Positions 22,350 through 35,400 are shown, counted from the first letter of the stretch. The stretch is DNA of 64,000 bases from Cladochytrium replicatum (GCA_025526935.1 JAHLKD010000019.1:310001-374000), one strand, 5' to 3'. Notes: a model not told the origin generated them from the sequence alone. Program-made: numbers and translations.

Positions 22350-23679
22350 GTTGTATTTGGACTGAACTTCTCCAGCATTTTGTGGTATGAGGTTTGAATA
22401 ATATGGGAGCTAAACATCAACGACAGGGAATTAGGTCAGTGTCGGCGTCGCACTAATCGCATTTCCAGGCTTACCAGTTACCATAATGAGTAACAAGATG
22501 CAGCCCAGCTCCAGCGTTTTTAACAAGCGTTTCGCACTGTACAATAAACTCGGTTATTGTATCAGCTATCCTGAAATATCCTTGAGTGCCTATACTTTGC
22601 GGACCGTGGCATCCAGCTTAATCTGTTTTTCATGCCGAGATTATCTTCAAGTGACTCACAAACTATTCCTCCAGCATGAGGTCCCAAAGGTGCTTTCCAA
22701 CAAGTCACTTCGACATCATGAACAGCAATTTGGAACTTTATTGGGGTGAGTTCTGTGAGTTCGCGCAGCGATGGGAGGAGGAGTCTAACTTCCGGACGTT
22801 CGATACGTTATTCAGTGATATGGTGATAGTTTGGTTGGGGATCACTACTCTTCTGATCCGTTTGATTCTCCACATTAATTTGCCAAGGAAGAGGATTTGA
22901 TGAGAAAGAGAGAGGGAAATGTGACCTAGGATGAACGATTCTACAGAGCCTGGAAATAAAGAACAAAACATCACAGATCATGCTAGCAATATAGTTGAAT
23001 TTCCATCAATTGGGGCTGATGGCACGAAGATGTCGCCGGGATGGCCAGAGACGGCCAGGAGAACCTCAAGTTGTGTATAGTACCATTTATTGAATGAGCA
23101 CTGATTTTGGAGTGTGGCTTGTTAACGGGGGGACCTTAGCATAGCCACAGAGAGTGGGTTGAAATTGAAATTGTAGGTGAATTGTTGCTGGTAGGACGGG
23201 AAGACTGGGGAGAGAGCTGAGATTGCGAGAGAGTGCGAGTGGAGAGTGGGACACAAGACATGCTGATCATACTCAACGTATGCATCGGAGAATGTGCAGA
23301 GATCGCATGGTTTTAGATGGGCGAGTGTGCGACACCTGAGGATTTATTGGACAAACGTCTCTGCGAACCGGAGAAGCAATCGCAGAAAAAAGTGCATGCT
23401 AACATTGATATATGCCAGAGATAGTCGCTACTCTCTCCACGTTTGTCTCTACCACCCTGCCGAATTTCTGACTAATTTCTTTTCCATTCTTTGTATTTTC
23501 GGTTTGACCGACATCTTTACCAATGCACCCTCAGTAGCAGTCTTCTTCGATTCGAAGCGGTTGCTTGTGATCTCATTCGGTTCCGGACGTACTGCTCGAC
23601 GAACCTGCTACTGAACCATCCTTTCATTTCTCTGGCTCAACTATCTCTCACAACCTTTACAATTGTGATACGGCGAAAT
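22350..23679. other. Intergenic region upstream of ERD2, no supported gene
   Basis: Short frames on both strands lack domains, and their exons cannot be joined into a plausible protein. A GA-rich purine stretch at about 23160-23260 precedes the ERD2 promoter area. The ERD2 start is at 23680, so the 200 to 400 bases before it are the likely promoter. Confidence 0.4.
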
Positions 23680-24511
23680 ATGAACATCTTTCGACTCATT
23701 GCGGACTTGATGCACCTTGCATCCATATTCATCCTCCTGCTCAAGATTACAACATCAAGATCTGCGGCAGGTACACCATCTTTCCATCTTTCCATTGTAA
23801 CCTGGCAAGCTTACAACAATCGATCCACGCAGGAATATCATTCAAAACACAAGCGCTGTACGCGGTTGTGTTTTGCACACGTTACCTCGACCTATTCACA
23901 AATTTCTACAGCATCTACAACTCGGTGATGAAAATCTTCTTTATCGGCTCTGCAGTCTACATCCTGTACCTGATGAAGATCCGTTTCAAGGCAACCTGGG
24001 ATCCGAATCTCGACACTTTGCGGGTCGAATTCCTCCTCGTGCCGGCCGCTGTACTAGCCCTGTTTTTCAACTATGGATTCAAATTTATGGAGGTACGGCC
24101 CAAAGACATGTGGATATCTTTACATCACCAACTTTAATAATCCGGTGGGGAATGTGTTCAGATCACATGGGCCTTTTCGATTTACCTTGAGGCTGTCGCG
24201 ATCCTTCCCCAGCTGTTCCAGTTGACCCGGACCGGCGAAGCAGAGACGATCACGACCCACTATCTCTTTGCATTGGGCGGATACCGCGGTCTGTACATTG
24301 TCAACTGGATTTACCGATACATCTACGAGAACAAGGTGGATTGGATCGCAGTCGTCGCCGGCCTAGTTCAGACTGGATTGTACCTCGACTTCTTCCACAT
24401 CTACTTTACAAAGTGAGCTAGAATGATGAGCCGTTGTCTCGCTGTTTTAAGAGCTAACTAAATTTTTTAAAAAGAGTACTGAAGGGAAAGAAATTCCAAC
24501 TTCCTGCGTGA
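23680..24511 (+). CDS. ERD2: ER lumen protein-retaining receptor (KDEL/HDEL receptor)
   Basis: A seven-TM receptor that cycles between Golgi and ER and retrieves soluble ER proteins through their C-terminal H/KDEL signal. Four exons read [58 protein letters not shown], then [65 protein letters not shown], and after the last intron [12 protein letters not shown] and TGA at 24509-24511. The match is full length, about 212 residues as in the family. The C-terminal cytosolic lysines (LKGKKF) used for COPI return are kept. The start fits the universally conserved MN(I/L/V)FR. Confidence 0.97.
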
Positions 24512-24846
24512 TTTTCTACGGATCGGCTCTGGGACGGACGGGAGTTGGGAAGAGTGGGCTGCGTTTTTTTCTTTTTCTTTTTCTTTTGCTAGCTGGTCAG
24601 GCAAAAAGGAGATGAACCGTAGAGCAGCAGTTTTGCTGGGACTTGAGTGGGACATGATCCTAAAATGTTTCGTTCTTTGCATGCCCTCTTTCAATCGTTT
24701 TGGTTCCGTTCTTTGTGTTTGTTCCACTTTCCAGATAAAACCCTGGGCGTTCCACCGTCCAAATACTCCTTTTGGGTGCCAATTTGATACACATTAATAA
24801 TACCCGCGAAACCCACATCCCGCTGCGCCTGCTCAGCTCTCACAAA
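24512..24846. other. ERD2 3' region and P450 promoter region
   Basis: About 335 bases between ERD2 and the first P450. A pyrimidine tract (C-T5 repeats) lies at about 24565-24590. No gene is supported. Confidence 0.5.
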
Positions 24847-27033
24847 ATGATCGCATCGCTCTTCCTCTTTTCGGCGATAGTTGTCGCGGCCTTCGCGGCC
24901 TTATTTTACCTCACTTTGAGCAGCGTAGAGTTCAGGAACGGAATCATGCGCAACTTTGCTTCTACTCGCTACCTTCCTCATGCAACCTTACCAGGTATCG
25001 TTCAACACATCGATGATGTGTTCTCGGCTAAAATCATTATTGACGTCTAAGGACCACCCATCCTGCCGTTCCTCGGCACCTTCTTCCTCTCTCTCAATTA
25101 CCTCAAAACGGGTTTAATTCACATTGGGAACCACGAGATGCTGGTAAAGTCGAGCAAAGACGGACTCCTGTTGATCCAGCACCTGGTCCTAGGGAAAAAG
25201 GTGGGGAAAAAGTAGAAGAGCACAGTGAACTTGTTAAGTTGTCATTGTAGTTTGTCATGACCGGTGATCCCGAAATCTGCAAGCTTATTTTGACGAAGGG
25301 GGTGAGATCCGATTTCTTTCAGTCACTTGGAGTGTGAGCAGAGTCAACGGAGACGGTTCTTGTGCTATTGATCTCATAAATTTTAACTTTGCTTTCCAGA
25401 AATTTGGTAACCTATGCACTCTTTATGATGCCCACGGATAACGTCTGGAAAAATCATCGAAAAGGGGTATAATTGCTTCAGCTATCTTCTCTTATTCGAT
25501 CCAAAAAGCTGAGATTTCCTTGATCCCAGATCCAACCTGGTTTCGGGCCCTCTCACCTTCGGCACACATTCGTAGTGACAAACGATTCCGCAAAGGACCT
25601 GGTCAGCGGCCTCAATGCAAAGCTGGCTGCGTCAAAGGCACAAGATAAACCCCTCGTGCTTGATGTATTAGAAATTCTTTCGAGTCTAACTCTCGATGTT
25701 CTGTAAGGTTCTCACTCCCCATCATGATCTCTAAGTGATCCGACCCTCATCCTTACTCTCCAAGTGCAAAAGTCGCATTCAGTTCCGATTTTGGATGTCT
25801 CACCTACATCCTCGAGAACGAGCATACATCCACGGAGTTCAGGTACCTCGGGCAGATCCTCGAGATTATCAACAAGCGCGCACTCGCACCCAAGCCGCTC
25901 TGGCCGTTCTTCAAGCTTTCCGAAAAAGACACTGCGGAGGTCAAGCTGCGTGTGCATGCGTACGTGCAGAGACTCTTGTCGCAGCGCGTCGAGCGGAACG
26001 CGAAGGGCGGAGAATCGAAGGGGTCGCGCGAGTTGGATGTGATGGATCGCTTGCTCGCTCAAGATGAGAGCGGCACGGTGAGTTTTTTGGTTTCCAGTTT
26101 GGTTCTGCGGCATCAACGGTTGAAACCCGGTTGCTGGCGCAGGGTCGGTTTAGCGATCAGGAGATTGTCGACGAATTGATCGCGTTTATGCTTGCGGGGC
26201 AGGAGTAAGCATTCCGCCAGCGACCCAGCTTGATCCCTGAAGTTGATGTTTATGTGATCTTTTCTTTAGCACCACTGCCAACACGATGACGTGGTTCCTC
26301 CTCGAGCTCTCGCGACACCCAGATCTCGCAGAAGAACTCGAAGCTGAGATCGATGCGTTCTATGAAGCCAACTGTGTGAACGACAAAATCACGATATCAG
26401 ACACCAACTTTGAAACTCTGCAGGCGCAGTGTCCAAAGCTGGACGCCTTCTTCAAGGAGGTGCAGCGGTTCCACCCCGTCGTTGGCGCGGTGGGGAGGAT
26501 AATGCCGGACGGAGAGATTGATCTTGGCGGCCACATCGTTGACACTGTAAAGTTATCGCTGAGAAGCTCGTAAAGTTCCATGCTTATTTTCATTGCGTGT
26601 GCCAGAGAAACACTGTATTTACGATTCACATCCGCGGGCTGCACTTCAACGAACGGTACTGGAAGAATCCGTATGAGTTCGACCCCAAACGATGGGACGA
26701 GCCTCCGGCTCCGGGCGCTTTCCTCCCTTTCGGTGATGGACCTCACAACTGTAAGTTTCAGGCTTCCGTGGACTCTGCCCAATTTTATTTAACATCTGTT
26801 AATTCGGTTAGGTATCGGGAGGAAGATGGCGGTCATTGAGGCTATGACTGTCTTGGCGACGTTGGTTCGTCAATTCAGGTTTAAGCTAATTCCGGGACAG
26901 CATCTGCTTGGAAAGGTGAGGACGGGAGTGACTTTGATCTTCAGTCTTGTGACCGTCTCCCCAGACTGCGATTACCTATGGTCTTAGAGACGGGTTATTG
27001 CTTGAAATTCAGTCCAGACCTTCCAAGCTGTAA
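24847..27033 (+). CDS. Cytochrome P450 monooxygenase, copy A
   Basis: A membrane-anchored haem monooxygenase. The first exon gives an N-terminal TM anchor (MIASLFLFSAIVVAAFAALF) and MRNFASTRYLPHATLPG; the next begins PPILPFLGTFF. Later exons carry the I-helix (IVDELIAFMLAGQE, then TTANTMTWFLLE), the K-helix ExxR (FFKEVQRFHPVV), HIRGLHFNERYW, FDPKRW, and the haem-binding loop FGDGPHN-C-IGRKMA, in which the ligand Cys codon is split by an intron. The last exon after CCCCAG encodes TAITYGLRDGLLLEI and a TAA at 27031. About ten short introns are required. It is closely related to copy B at 35659-37796 and lies in inverse orientation to it. The substrate is unknown. Confidence 0.9.
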
Positions 27034-27308
27034 ATTTCGCAACGGCAGGCAGTTGAATTCTGATAACAACTTTGGGCTTACTGCACACTGGCTGGAGGGT
27101 TCAGCAGCGTTGGTGTTGTGTCGTGATCCTGAACTGATGGTAGTGATTGGGTTATCAAAAGTTGCACCACCAACCCGAAACTCACTTGTCTTCTCCTCAG
27201 ATTATTATTTTATGAGTTTAAATTTTCCACCCTAACCTTAAATCCACAGCCACTCTCAAATTTATAGCACTTCAGCGATTGCTGTGCTGTGCTGTGCATC
27301 CCAACACA

Positions 27309-29252
27309 ATGGCTCACGAACTGCAATCGCTCGCTGTCCCATCCAACGCTCCCCCAATACCCAACCACCCCCCATCCACTCAGAAGAAGCAAAATCCTTT
27401 CACACCAAGAAATTGGTCCCGCAGAAGAACATGCATTGTTGGTGTGGCAGCTTTCGTACTGGTCGCAGCCGCCGTGGGTGTGGGTGTTGGAGTATCCCTA
27501 TCAAACTCAACCTCGAGAGGCGACACGGGAAGCGGGCAGTGGAGTCCAGCATCCAATGACTTTGTTTTCGATGGCCAAGGAATCACTATTCCCCCATCCA
27601 ACCTGGCCTTCGTTACAAGGGACGCGAATATTGGGCTGTTGTATGAAGGATCGAATATTTTCCGGGTATGCTGAAATTCATCTCATTTTGTAAAACTTTG
27701 TTGAACATTGTGGTTCTTCTATCAGTTTGTTTCTGTCAACATGCCCGATCTGACCGGAATCATCGATCGCACCGCGTACAGCGGCAGAGCAACAGCACCC
27801 AGCCTCGGAGCATTCATATTCCCGAATGTGTTTGAAATCGACAATGCACTCATCTCCGTGTCGCAAATGAGTGGGAGAGTTGTCCGACCGTATTGCATCT
27901 CATATGGTGCTAGCCCCCGGCACTACCAAGGCCGTGGTATCTATGGAGAAGGAGCGTTCCGTGAACTGGATTATGTGATTGCCCGCGCCGGTAACTTGGG
28001 CGTGCGGGTGATGGTTCCACTCATTGATATGTGGAATTGGTATGTCGAATAAAGGTGGTCATCTGAACTGATGCTAAAACACGTTCACGGACTAAATAGG
28101 CCAGCAGGCGGTGCGTTTACGTTCGCGAGACTCGCCACACCTGGCAGATATACCACTGTCCTTGCTGCACAGCGTGCTTTCTTTACCGATCGGGATCTCA
28201 TCGACGAATTTAAGGTAGTTACTACGAAAGTAGCATAGGTTTCTGCCTCACGTGCATATTTTTCACACCAGAGCTTCATTGGGTTTATTATGAACCGTAC
28301 CAACACCTTCAATGGACTACGATACGGAGATGATCCAGCTGTGTTCGGTTGGCAGTTAGGCAACGAACTTGGTGGTTGGAACAGAGACTATGGCATTGGC
28401 GGAGGTTTCCAAGTTGCTGGATCGTGGGTATTAGAGATTGCCCAGCATCTCAAACAGAATCTCAGAGTCAAGCAGCTAGTCATCGATGGCGTCTTGGGCG
28501 GCGAAGACGGCACTAAATGGCCCTCGGAATCACTCACATCTCCGAACGTCGACGTCATCACCAATCACTACTACTCTGGCCAAGATTACGTGGGTCGGAT
28601 CACCCGCGACGGGCGAACAGCCGCACGGAACAAGAAGGCGCTCATCGCAACCGAGTACGGTTTAGCAGCGGACCTCAACATCGAAATTCAGCTTGCAAAC
28701 TTTGTCGCCGACCCGTCATTGTCGTCCATCGCTGGAAGTATCTCAGTCGCAGGCGCTCTTTACTGGAGTTTCCGGTTCCAAGCACGCGACGGTGGGTTCT
28801 ACACCCACTTCGAGTCCGGGACATTTTACTCCTACCATTGGCCCGGATTCGATGGATCCATTAGCAACAGGGTTCCAACCAACGGCTTCAACCACGTCGC
28901 AAGGCTCAGGGACGCGTCGTTGAGGGCGACGAATCAGGACCCGTCGCGCGTTCCGTGGCCAACCCCAACGCCAGCACCCGTGATCTTGAGCTCGCAGTCG
29001 GGTCGATTGAGGTGGGCGGGGTCCGCTGGGGCTTACACCTACGAAATTGGCAAGTCGACTGACAGAGGCAGCTCGTTTGTGAGCTATGCGAACGTGAGCG
29101 CTGGCATGGTGTGGAGAGATGATATGGCCGCGATGTACACAGATGCTGCTGTTGCGTCGTCGGGAACCGATGATGTACAGTACCAGGTCCGTGCGGTTGG
29201 GAGAGGTGGTGCGGCCTCTGCTTGGTCGAGAGCTGTTTCCGCGTCGGGATGA
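27309..29252 (+). CDS. Membrane-anchored GH5-type glycoside hydrolase (mannanase-like)
   Basis: The N-terminus is a Pro-rich cytosolic tail of about 45 residues, then a basic stop (NWSRRR) and a TM segment (VGVAAFVLVAAAVGVGVGV), giving a type II signal anchor. The ectodomain has the GH5 clan A pattern: FDGQGITIPPSNLAF, IRVMVPLIDMWNWY-like strand, FGWQLGNELGGWN with the probable acid/base Glu in NE, VDVITNHYY, and ALIATEYG with the probable nucleophile Glu. The order and NE/TEYG context resemble fungal endo-beta-1,4-mannanases. The C-terminal 100 residues (LRWAGSAGAYTYEI...VQYQVRAVG) look like a fibronectin-III-type fold. Three short introns are needed. Start at 27309 is the first ATG before the tail. 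A role in wall or plant polysaccharide breakdown is inferred. Confidence 0.83.
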
Positions 29253-29516
29253 AGTAGATAGTTTCCGGGCCTAAGTCGGACGGTTTATTTTTTTTTTTGT
29301 ACCCTTACGTCTCTAAACCCACTTCATCTCGCTGTCAAGTTGTTTTTCCCGCTTCCAATTTGTGCCACTTTAATTTGTGGCCCATGTATTTAATGAATCT
29401 CTTATAACAAGTGTCTGAAAGATAAACCTTAAGTGGCAATTACATCAGGCAAAACATAGAACGCTCAGTAACGTCTAGTTTGGGCAATACATCGTTTTCA
29501 CAGAGTCTTCCCACCA
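29253..29516. other. 3' region of the GH5 gene
   Basis: AT-rich with a T-run at about 29287-29299; likely 3' UTR and terminator region. No gene seen. Confidence 0.5.
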
Positions 29517-29747
29517 TCAGGAGAAGGTCCGCGTGCCGCTTTGTGCTGTTGCGGTGTACATGGCTTTGTGCGTCCACAAGAGCTCCAGACCGCTACTTTT
29601 CCACCATTCGAGATCGGGAATGTGTCCACCATCGCACCCAAGATCTATCGCATCTGACGTGTGGTTTAGTTTGAAGCCGCCACAAGGGAAACACGCCTCT
29701 TTTCCACCACCAAAGAGCAATAATGTGTCCTTCCGAGCTTGTGCCAT
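29517..29747 (-). pseudogene. Decayed 'LEWWKSSGLEL' repeat fragment
   Basis: The minus strand encodes GHIPDLEWWKSSGLELLWT, one clear unit of the same 29-residue repeat found ten times in the gene at 31360-32478, flanked by degenerate units and ending in a stop. It has no start, no F-box-like part and only one recognisable unit, so it is read as a remnant of a related gene copy. Confidence 0.7.
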
Positions 29748-30089
29748 CTATTGCGGCTTCGGTGTATAAGCACGTCTCTGATTAATGCAGATAGAGACTC
29801 AAGACATGGGTGAAGCCGAGGTGAGATGCTTCATCCATTGATATCTGGGAGCGGACAAGCAGTATTTGTTGGAGAACGGGTGTGAGCCATACACGTTTTG
29901 ATTCTCCCATGGCATGTTTTCATCCATAAACCGGCAAAACAAATGCAAGACAAATCTTCTAAGCGACAAACAAAAGGCAAGCTTGTTCGGTGTGCTGTTA
30001 CCTGTGTGTCGGTTGGGAGATGGTCAGGGCTCCAGTCCCACAGTTTCAATCGCTCTTGCACGGCCGGATTCTAAAATCGCTCTCATTGA

Positions 30090-31200
30090 TCATTTTTCCA
30101 ACGATCTGCGATCTCGAATCAAGTCATCACCTCCTTGGAGAACAAGTTGATCAGGATTTGAGTCAACGTAGAGAAGGTGCTGCTTACTTGGCGAAGTTCT
30201 CGATAAATACGCCCCCAGCGGCGAAAGCGAGCCGATTGATGGACTGTTCATATTTTGGCATTCGGATCCATTCAATGAACGGAATGATCTGAACAAATCG
30301 TCAGCATCGTACAATATATCAGCAGAAGTTTAAGCCTACGGTGGATCATCTCCTTCCCGAATTCGACTAGGTGGAATATAATGGCGATCTCTGAGGGATT
30401 CAACATTAAGGCGGGCCAAAAATGTCATCTCGTGCCAGAACGTACCGGAGTCCTTCCCAGAGCGGAATCGAGAGGTGATCTGATAACACCGGACGCGAAC
30501 GGTGGGCTGGTGCTGTCTGGTACAAGCTGATCTGCTTCTGCTCCTGGAAAATGGTTCAATTCGTCATCACACCATCTGTTCGTAGAATTTACATTCTCCA
30601 TTCCTTTTAAGTCCAAAAAACGTTTCTGATGCAGCGTGAGTGCCAGCTCATCAACACGCGGAAGCGGTGCAAACCATTTCCTGGTCGTCATGATGGTGTT
30701 GATTACAAACAACAGGGAGAGGATGATCATTATAGCGCCATTACTCGATTTGAACAAATAGACCGTGATGAAAATCGTTGTTTTCTGCTTACGTGAGTAC
30801 GTCCAGACGGTTGATAGCGGCTTCCAAAACCGTAGGGCTTCAAAGATGGAACTGGAGAGCAAAGTTCAGAAGAACAGTGGTTCCTTCAACAAAGCAGTGA
30901 TGGACATGCGTAGAAACCGACATACGTAGAAACCCCAGTTACGATACAGAAAGCAAACACCACCAAGCCGATGAGATTGGATTGGAACATTTGGGCGTGC
31001 AGGTCTGTGAACTGGGTTGTCTGACGCACGCCGCGCATTTCGCGGACGACCGGGTGCTCCCATATCTGCATTGGTTGCAAGCGAAGTCTGAGATCTCTGC
31101 GGTGATGGGCCTGCAACAAACGGACCGCTACCTTGGCGTATTAAAGATTTATTACTTGAAATACTGACAACCTGTGCATATCATGCCACACCTGAAAAGC
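30090..31200 (-). CDS. Putative multi-pass membrane protein, unidentified
   Basis: Minus-strand exon-like segments in order are: RLQPMQIWEHPVVREMRGVR, FQSNLIGLVVFAFCIVTGVSTYVGF (a TM helix), a second hydrophobic segment GAIMIILSLLFVINTIMTT followed by RKWFAPLPRVDELAL, and a last part with IIPFIEWIRMPKYEQ and FIENFAK. Candidate introns start GTAAGC, GTACGT (30455 area) and GTAGGC. Composition and splice sites suggest a real gene, but I cannot resolve all frames or name a family. Two predicted TM helices point to an integral membrane protein. Confidence 0.35.
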
Positions 31201-31359
31201 TCAAGCAGGCATTGTTGTTGGGTGTGGTGGAAAATAAGCGGTTCTCGAGCTAATGTTTGGCCGGGAGAACTTGTCTCAAATGCTGAGGTGCTCGGCGTCT
31301 CGCCAACGTTTTGTTTTTTGGCAGCGTCTCAGTGGCTTTGACATCTCACTCCCCAGCAA

Positions 31360-32478
31360 ATGACTTCAAGTTTAATACTTCCGCTCGAGATTGTCGACCG
31401 CATCCTCATCCAGCTGGGCTCAATCAAAGAATGCGAGACTCTTGCGTTTCGTGCTGCTACCGTACTAAGGAGACGACATGTACAAACATCGTTGGCACCT
31501 CTGATCCCGTCACTGTCGATGGATAACGCAAGTGCACGCGGACTTATCGAGCTTTTGAACCTGCATCGTAGCTCGAGTCGTCTCAAAGTGTATTCTTCCA
31601 GAGCCATGGATGCTGCGAGCGAACAAGGTCACACAAACGTTCTCAAGTGGTGGAAAGAAAGCGGACTCGACATAAAGTACTCGCCAGACTCTATGAACTT
31701 GGCGAGTCGCCATGCCCGAATCACCGTGCTAGACTGGTGGAAACAGAGTGGGCTTGAACTGACTTGGACCATTGAGGCATTGGAAGACGCCAGCGCACAA
31801 GGACACGTCGATGTCCTCGAATGGTGGAAATCGAGCGGCCTTGAGCTGAAACTCGGTACAAACAACATGAATAACCCGAGTCTGAAAGGCCACGTACACG
31901 TCCTAGATTGGTGGAAGAACAGCGGCTTGCCCTTGTACTATTCCGATATCGCAATTTCGTGGGCAAGCGCTTATGGTCGCACAAATGTTCTCGAGTGGTG
32001 GATGCAGAGTGGCCTTGAACTGCACTGGAACGCGCATGCAATGGACTGGGCCAGCGCGCGTGGCGTTGTCAGTTCTCTGGACTGGTGGAAATCAAGCGGA
32101 CTAGAGTTGAAGTATACTCTATACTCGATGGACGGCGCAAGCGACTATGGCTTGATCAACGTTCTCGATTGGTGGAAAAACAGCGGGCTGGAACTAAAGT
32201 ATTCTTCGGTTAGCATGGACTTGCCGAGTCGGCACAGTCACATTCATGTTTTGGACTGGTGGAAAAATAGCGGGTTGGAATTAAAATGGACGGAGGATGC
32301 AATCGACCACGCGACTGGAAACGCGCATATCGACGTGCTCGATTGGTGGTTAAACAGTGGTTTACAGATGAAGTGGAGCGGTGATGCTCTCCGGTGGGCC
32401 CAGGAGGATGCAGATGTTTTGGATTGGTGGAAGAAAAGCAAGCTGGATCCTGAGGTAGAGAATTACTTTCCGCATTGA
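31360..32478 (+). CDS. F-box-like protein with ten 29-residue 'LDWWKNSGLE' repeats
   Basis: A single 372-codon frame without introns. The first 45 residues (SLILPLEIVDRILIQLGSI) resemble an F-box or F-box-like helix pair. From about residue 75 to 365 there are ten tandem units, almost all exactly 29 residues, with consensus L-K-(Y/W)-x5-(M/A)-D-x-A-S-x3-G-(H)-x-(N/D)-V-L-(D/E)-W-W-K-x-S-G-L-E. The tenth is two residues shorter. The unit looks like a shortened ankyrin-type helix-turn-helix (canonical ankyrin is 33). Known ankyrin-like WWK repeats are abundant in chytrid genomes. An SCF substrate-adaptor role is inferred from F-box plus repeat scaffold only. Two decayed relatives lie nearby (29517-29747 and about 40200-40520). 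Confidence 0.75.
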   Translation: MTSSLILPLEIVDRILIQLGSIKECETLAFRAATVLRRRHVQTSLAPLIPSLSMDNASARGLIELLNLHRSSSRLKVYSSRAMDAASEQGHTNVLKWWKESGLDIKYSPDSMNLASRHARITVLDWWKQSGLELTWTIEALEDASAQGHVDVLEWWKSSGLELKLGTNNMNNPSLKGHVHVLDWWKNSGLPLYYSDIAISWASAYGRTNVLEWWMQSGLELHWNAHAMDWASARGVVSSLDWWKSSGLELKYTLYSMDGASDYGLINVLDWWKNSGLELKYSSVSMDLPSRHSHIHVLDWWKNSGLELKWTEDAIDHATGNAHIDVLDWWLNSGLQMKWSGDALRWAQEDADVLDWWKKSKLDPEVENYFPH

Positions 32479-35400
32479 CCTTGAGATCTCGAAATAAATT
32501 GGCGCTCGGACGACCTTAGAATTTCTGGATTGGGCTTCAGAGTGTCGCGGCGACGGCGCAATGGGAGTGTGGTATTGTTTCTCTAAATGGTCTGGTCTGA
32601 CACGCGCTTCAAAGTTTGCTTCGTTTGTTGCATCTTCTTTCCTTTCTTGCCCTGATGTTTGCTTATTTTCTTTGATATGGGTTACTGACAGGGAAGAGAA
32701 TATGTCCACTTCAAAAGTGACCGCAGAGATCAAAGTGCATCATGAAAGATGAAAGGAATTTTTTGAAAAGATTTCAGTTTTCGCATCAGACATGCAGTTG
32801 TTTATCTGTGCGAATACCGAAAAATAAGAAGGCGATTTCGAAGCTGCCTTACCTGCCTCTTTCATGCGAAGATATCGACGCCATGGATGTTCGCTGATGT
32901 CCATAGTAAGAACGCTGTTATGACGTGAGCATGGATGATTGTGCAAAAAAAATAAGAATAAAAATACTACCTGGTAGTTGAATGAGACGTAGCTGTCGCT
33001 GGCGGAGCTGAAAAGTTCAATCATCCACAATGAGCTCAAAACTTGGGAATCGGTATCACTTTAATCTGCTTCTTCTGGAAACTCGATCTTCGCTATCCTC
33101 CGGCTGTGTCGAGCTCTCAGCAGAGGGAGATTGACAGTACTTTCTTCTGGTGGTGCTGCCTCATTTTGATTTGGGAGACTCGCTTCTTTGGGTTTTATTC
33201 AGGAAAACGATACAACGACATGTCCCACCATTCCGGAACGTCGCCAGCAAAGGGTAGATCCCACCATTGCGGCAAAGGAAACAAAGGAAACACAAATTCC
33301 CTTGCTGTATCAAATCCATTTGTCGCTGATAACGCTGCCATGTTGTTGCATTCAGTGGAGGTGGTGGCTGTTGTCTTCTACTCAGTGCCCCCGGAAACAT
33401 GGCCGCTCTCAAGGCACCTATTATTCCTGGACAGTAAGGGGTTGAGTTGAGACAGGGTTCATAGGTTAGTCGATTCCGTCCTCTGCTTCTCTGGCATCTT
33501 GGACAGTGGTCTGCAGAGGTGACCTGATTTGATCCCACATGGTATTCCTGAAACCATTCAGAACTTCATTCTTGGCTCTTTAGAAGATAGCATACGGTTC
33601 TCATTTGGCTGGTTGCAACGCAGCGCCTGTAACTGTAGCTGATCCAAATTACCGTCCATTGGCGAGGTGGCATCCTGTTGTTGATGACAAACCTTCTTCT
33701 CTGCTCGTTCCCACTTCAAAAGTTTCGAGGAGAGCAATGAACTTGGGAAGATATGCATCTTGCTGGGGTTTAATGGACCGTAGAGGGGAGACCATCCTGT
33801 TGTACGTAGTGAAGACTAGATGGCTGGTCCTGGCGAAAGCTGGAGATCAAGAGCAGTATTGTTCTAAGCAACAGTGTGCTGCGGCGGTGATGTGCCTGGT
33901 TCCCCAACGTTCAACCTTTGTATGGGAATTCCCGCAGTGTCTGAGTGGCCACCTGAGCGTTGCCTCTCCAACTTCTCTGCCAGTCCAATCCAAGCTCAAA
34001 AAACACATCAGGAGGCACTGCTTTGGAGAATGAGAATCGGAACAAGTTGACACACCACCCCAACAAGCCATTTTTGCTGAATTGGGAGCTGAATGATTTC
34101 AAGGGCAAGAGGGAGAGCGGAATCATCCAAGAAAGCTGTGACGACAAGGACAATTACAATTTGTATATGCAATAAAACTTTCCTTTATCAAAGGTCGCCT
34201 TCTTACCACTGCAACAGCTCCTAGACGAAGGTGAGCTTGGTAAGTCTCCTTCAACTCTTCACCTCTACATCCTAAAATAAAATTGTGTGGTTAAAAACTA
34301 GCATATCAGACTGCCTGCTGTACTTGTTATCCTTTGGGTTCTCCTTTTTCTTTTGGTTTTTTGTCAATCTCTGTTCGTTCCTATTTATGGGACTTGTTGT
34401 TCATGTATTTTATTTCCATGTTTGGCAAGTTCTGTATGGAGTGAGTGTGGCATTTAGTAGGGGATTGTGGTGTGGTGCTGTGAGTTGATGTGACCAATGT
34501 CTTTGACCACAGCATTCCCTGTTTGCCTGACCAGCTTGGGTGTTGTGTATAGCCTGCCTGATTATTAGGCATATACACACACCTGGGAGAAGAGGTACTG
34601 GGAGATGGAACCTGGAGCTGTTTGTGCTAGCTACAACACACCTATAAACACCCTTCCGCTGCTCGGAGAAGCCCTTGGGTTGACAATGTTCCTAAATAGC
34701 TGATGTCCAGACATGTTGCCAGCTACTCTCTCAATCCACGACCACAGACAATTGCTGCGGTCTTGCAACAAGAAGTGCGCTAATTATATTGGCATCAGCA
34801 AAATTTCAATCTCTACAATCATTGCACAATCCATTTCGAGTGCACGTTTGGAACTGAAGGACTTGGATGAGAACAACGCTGTAGATGAGCAATATCACAT
34901 CAATTTGGGAGATTAGGCAGTGCTGATTCAAAGCCATGTTGGCTCTACCAGAGGGGGGAAGTGGCAACAAGAATGACAGTGAGCAAGGTGTGTGACTCTG
35001 AGAATGTTCATTGCATCTAGATTCTCGTCATGGCAACATCCGAGTGCTTTCTAACAAGGGGAGGAAAAGAAAGCACAGAGGATCTCTGTGCAGCTGCAGG
35101 ACACAATAATTGATGCTCTCTTGGAATGGCTCATGCGATTCGTTGTTGTGTGGTGCCCTGATGAAGAGTACTTGTCCGCCCCGTGGCAACATTCAACCAC
35201 TGAGAATGCCGTTGTACCGATTGATGCCTTTTAACCCCACCTACTTGAAACTTTCAAAATTGGCAGTTTCGAAGCAGAGCGAGTCAGGCTGGGTGGAGTA
35301 TTGTGTTTCGTCCTCTGCAATGAACGATGAAATGTATCAAAGAAACAGGCACATCAAGTGACGCTCTCTGATTCTCTTTGTTGACCATTTTCTTGTCTTA

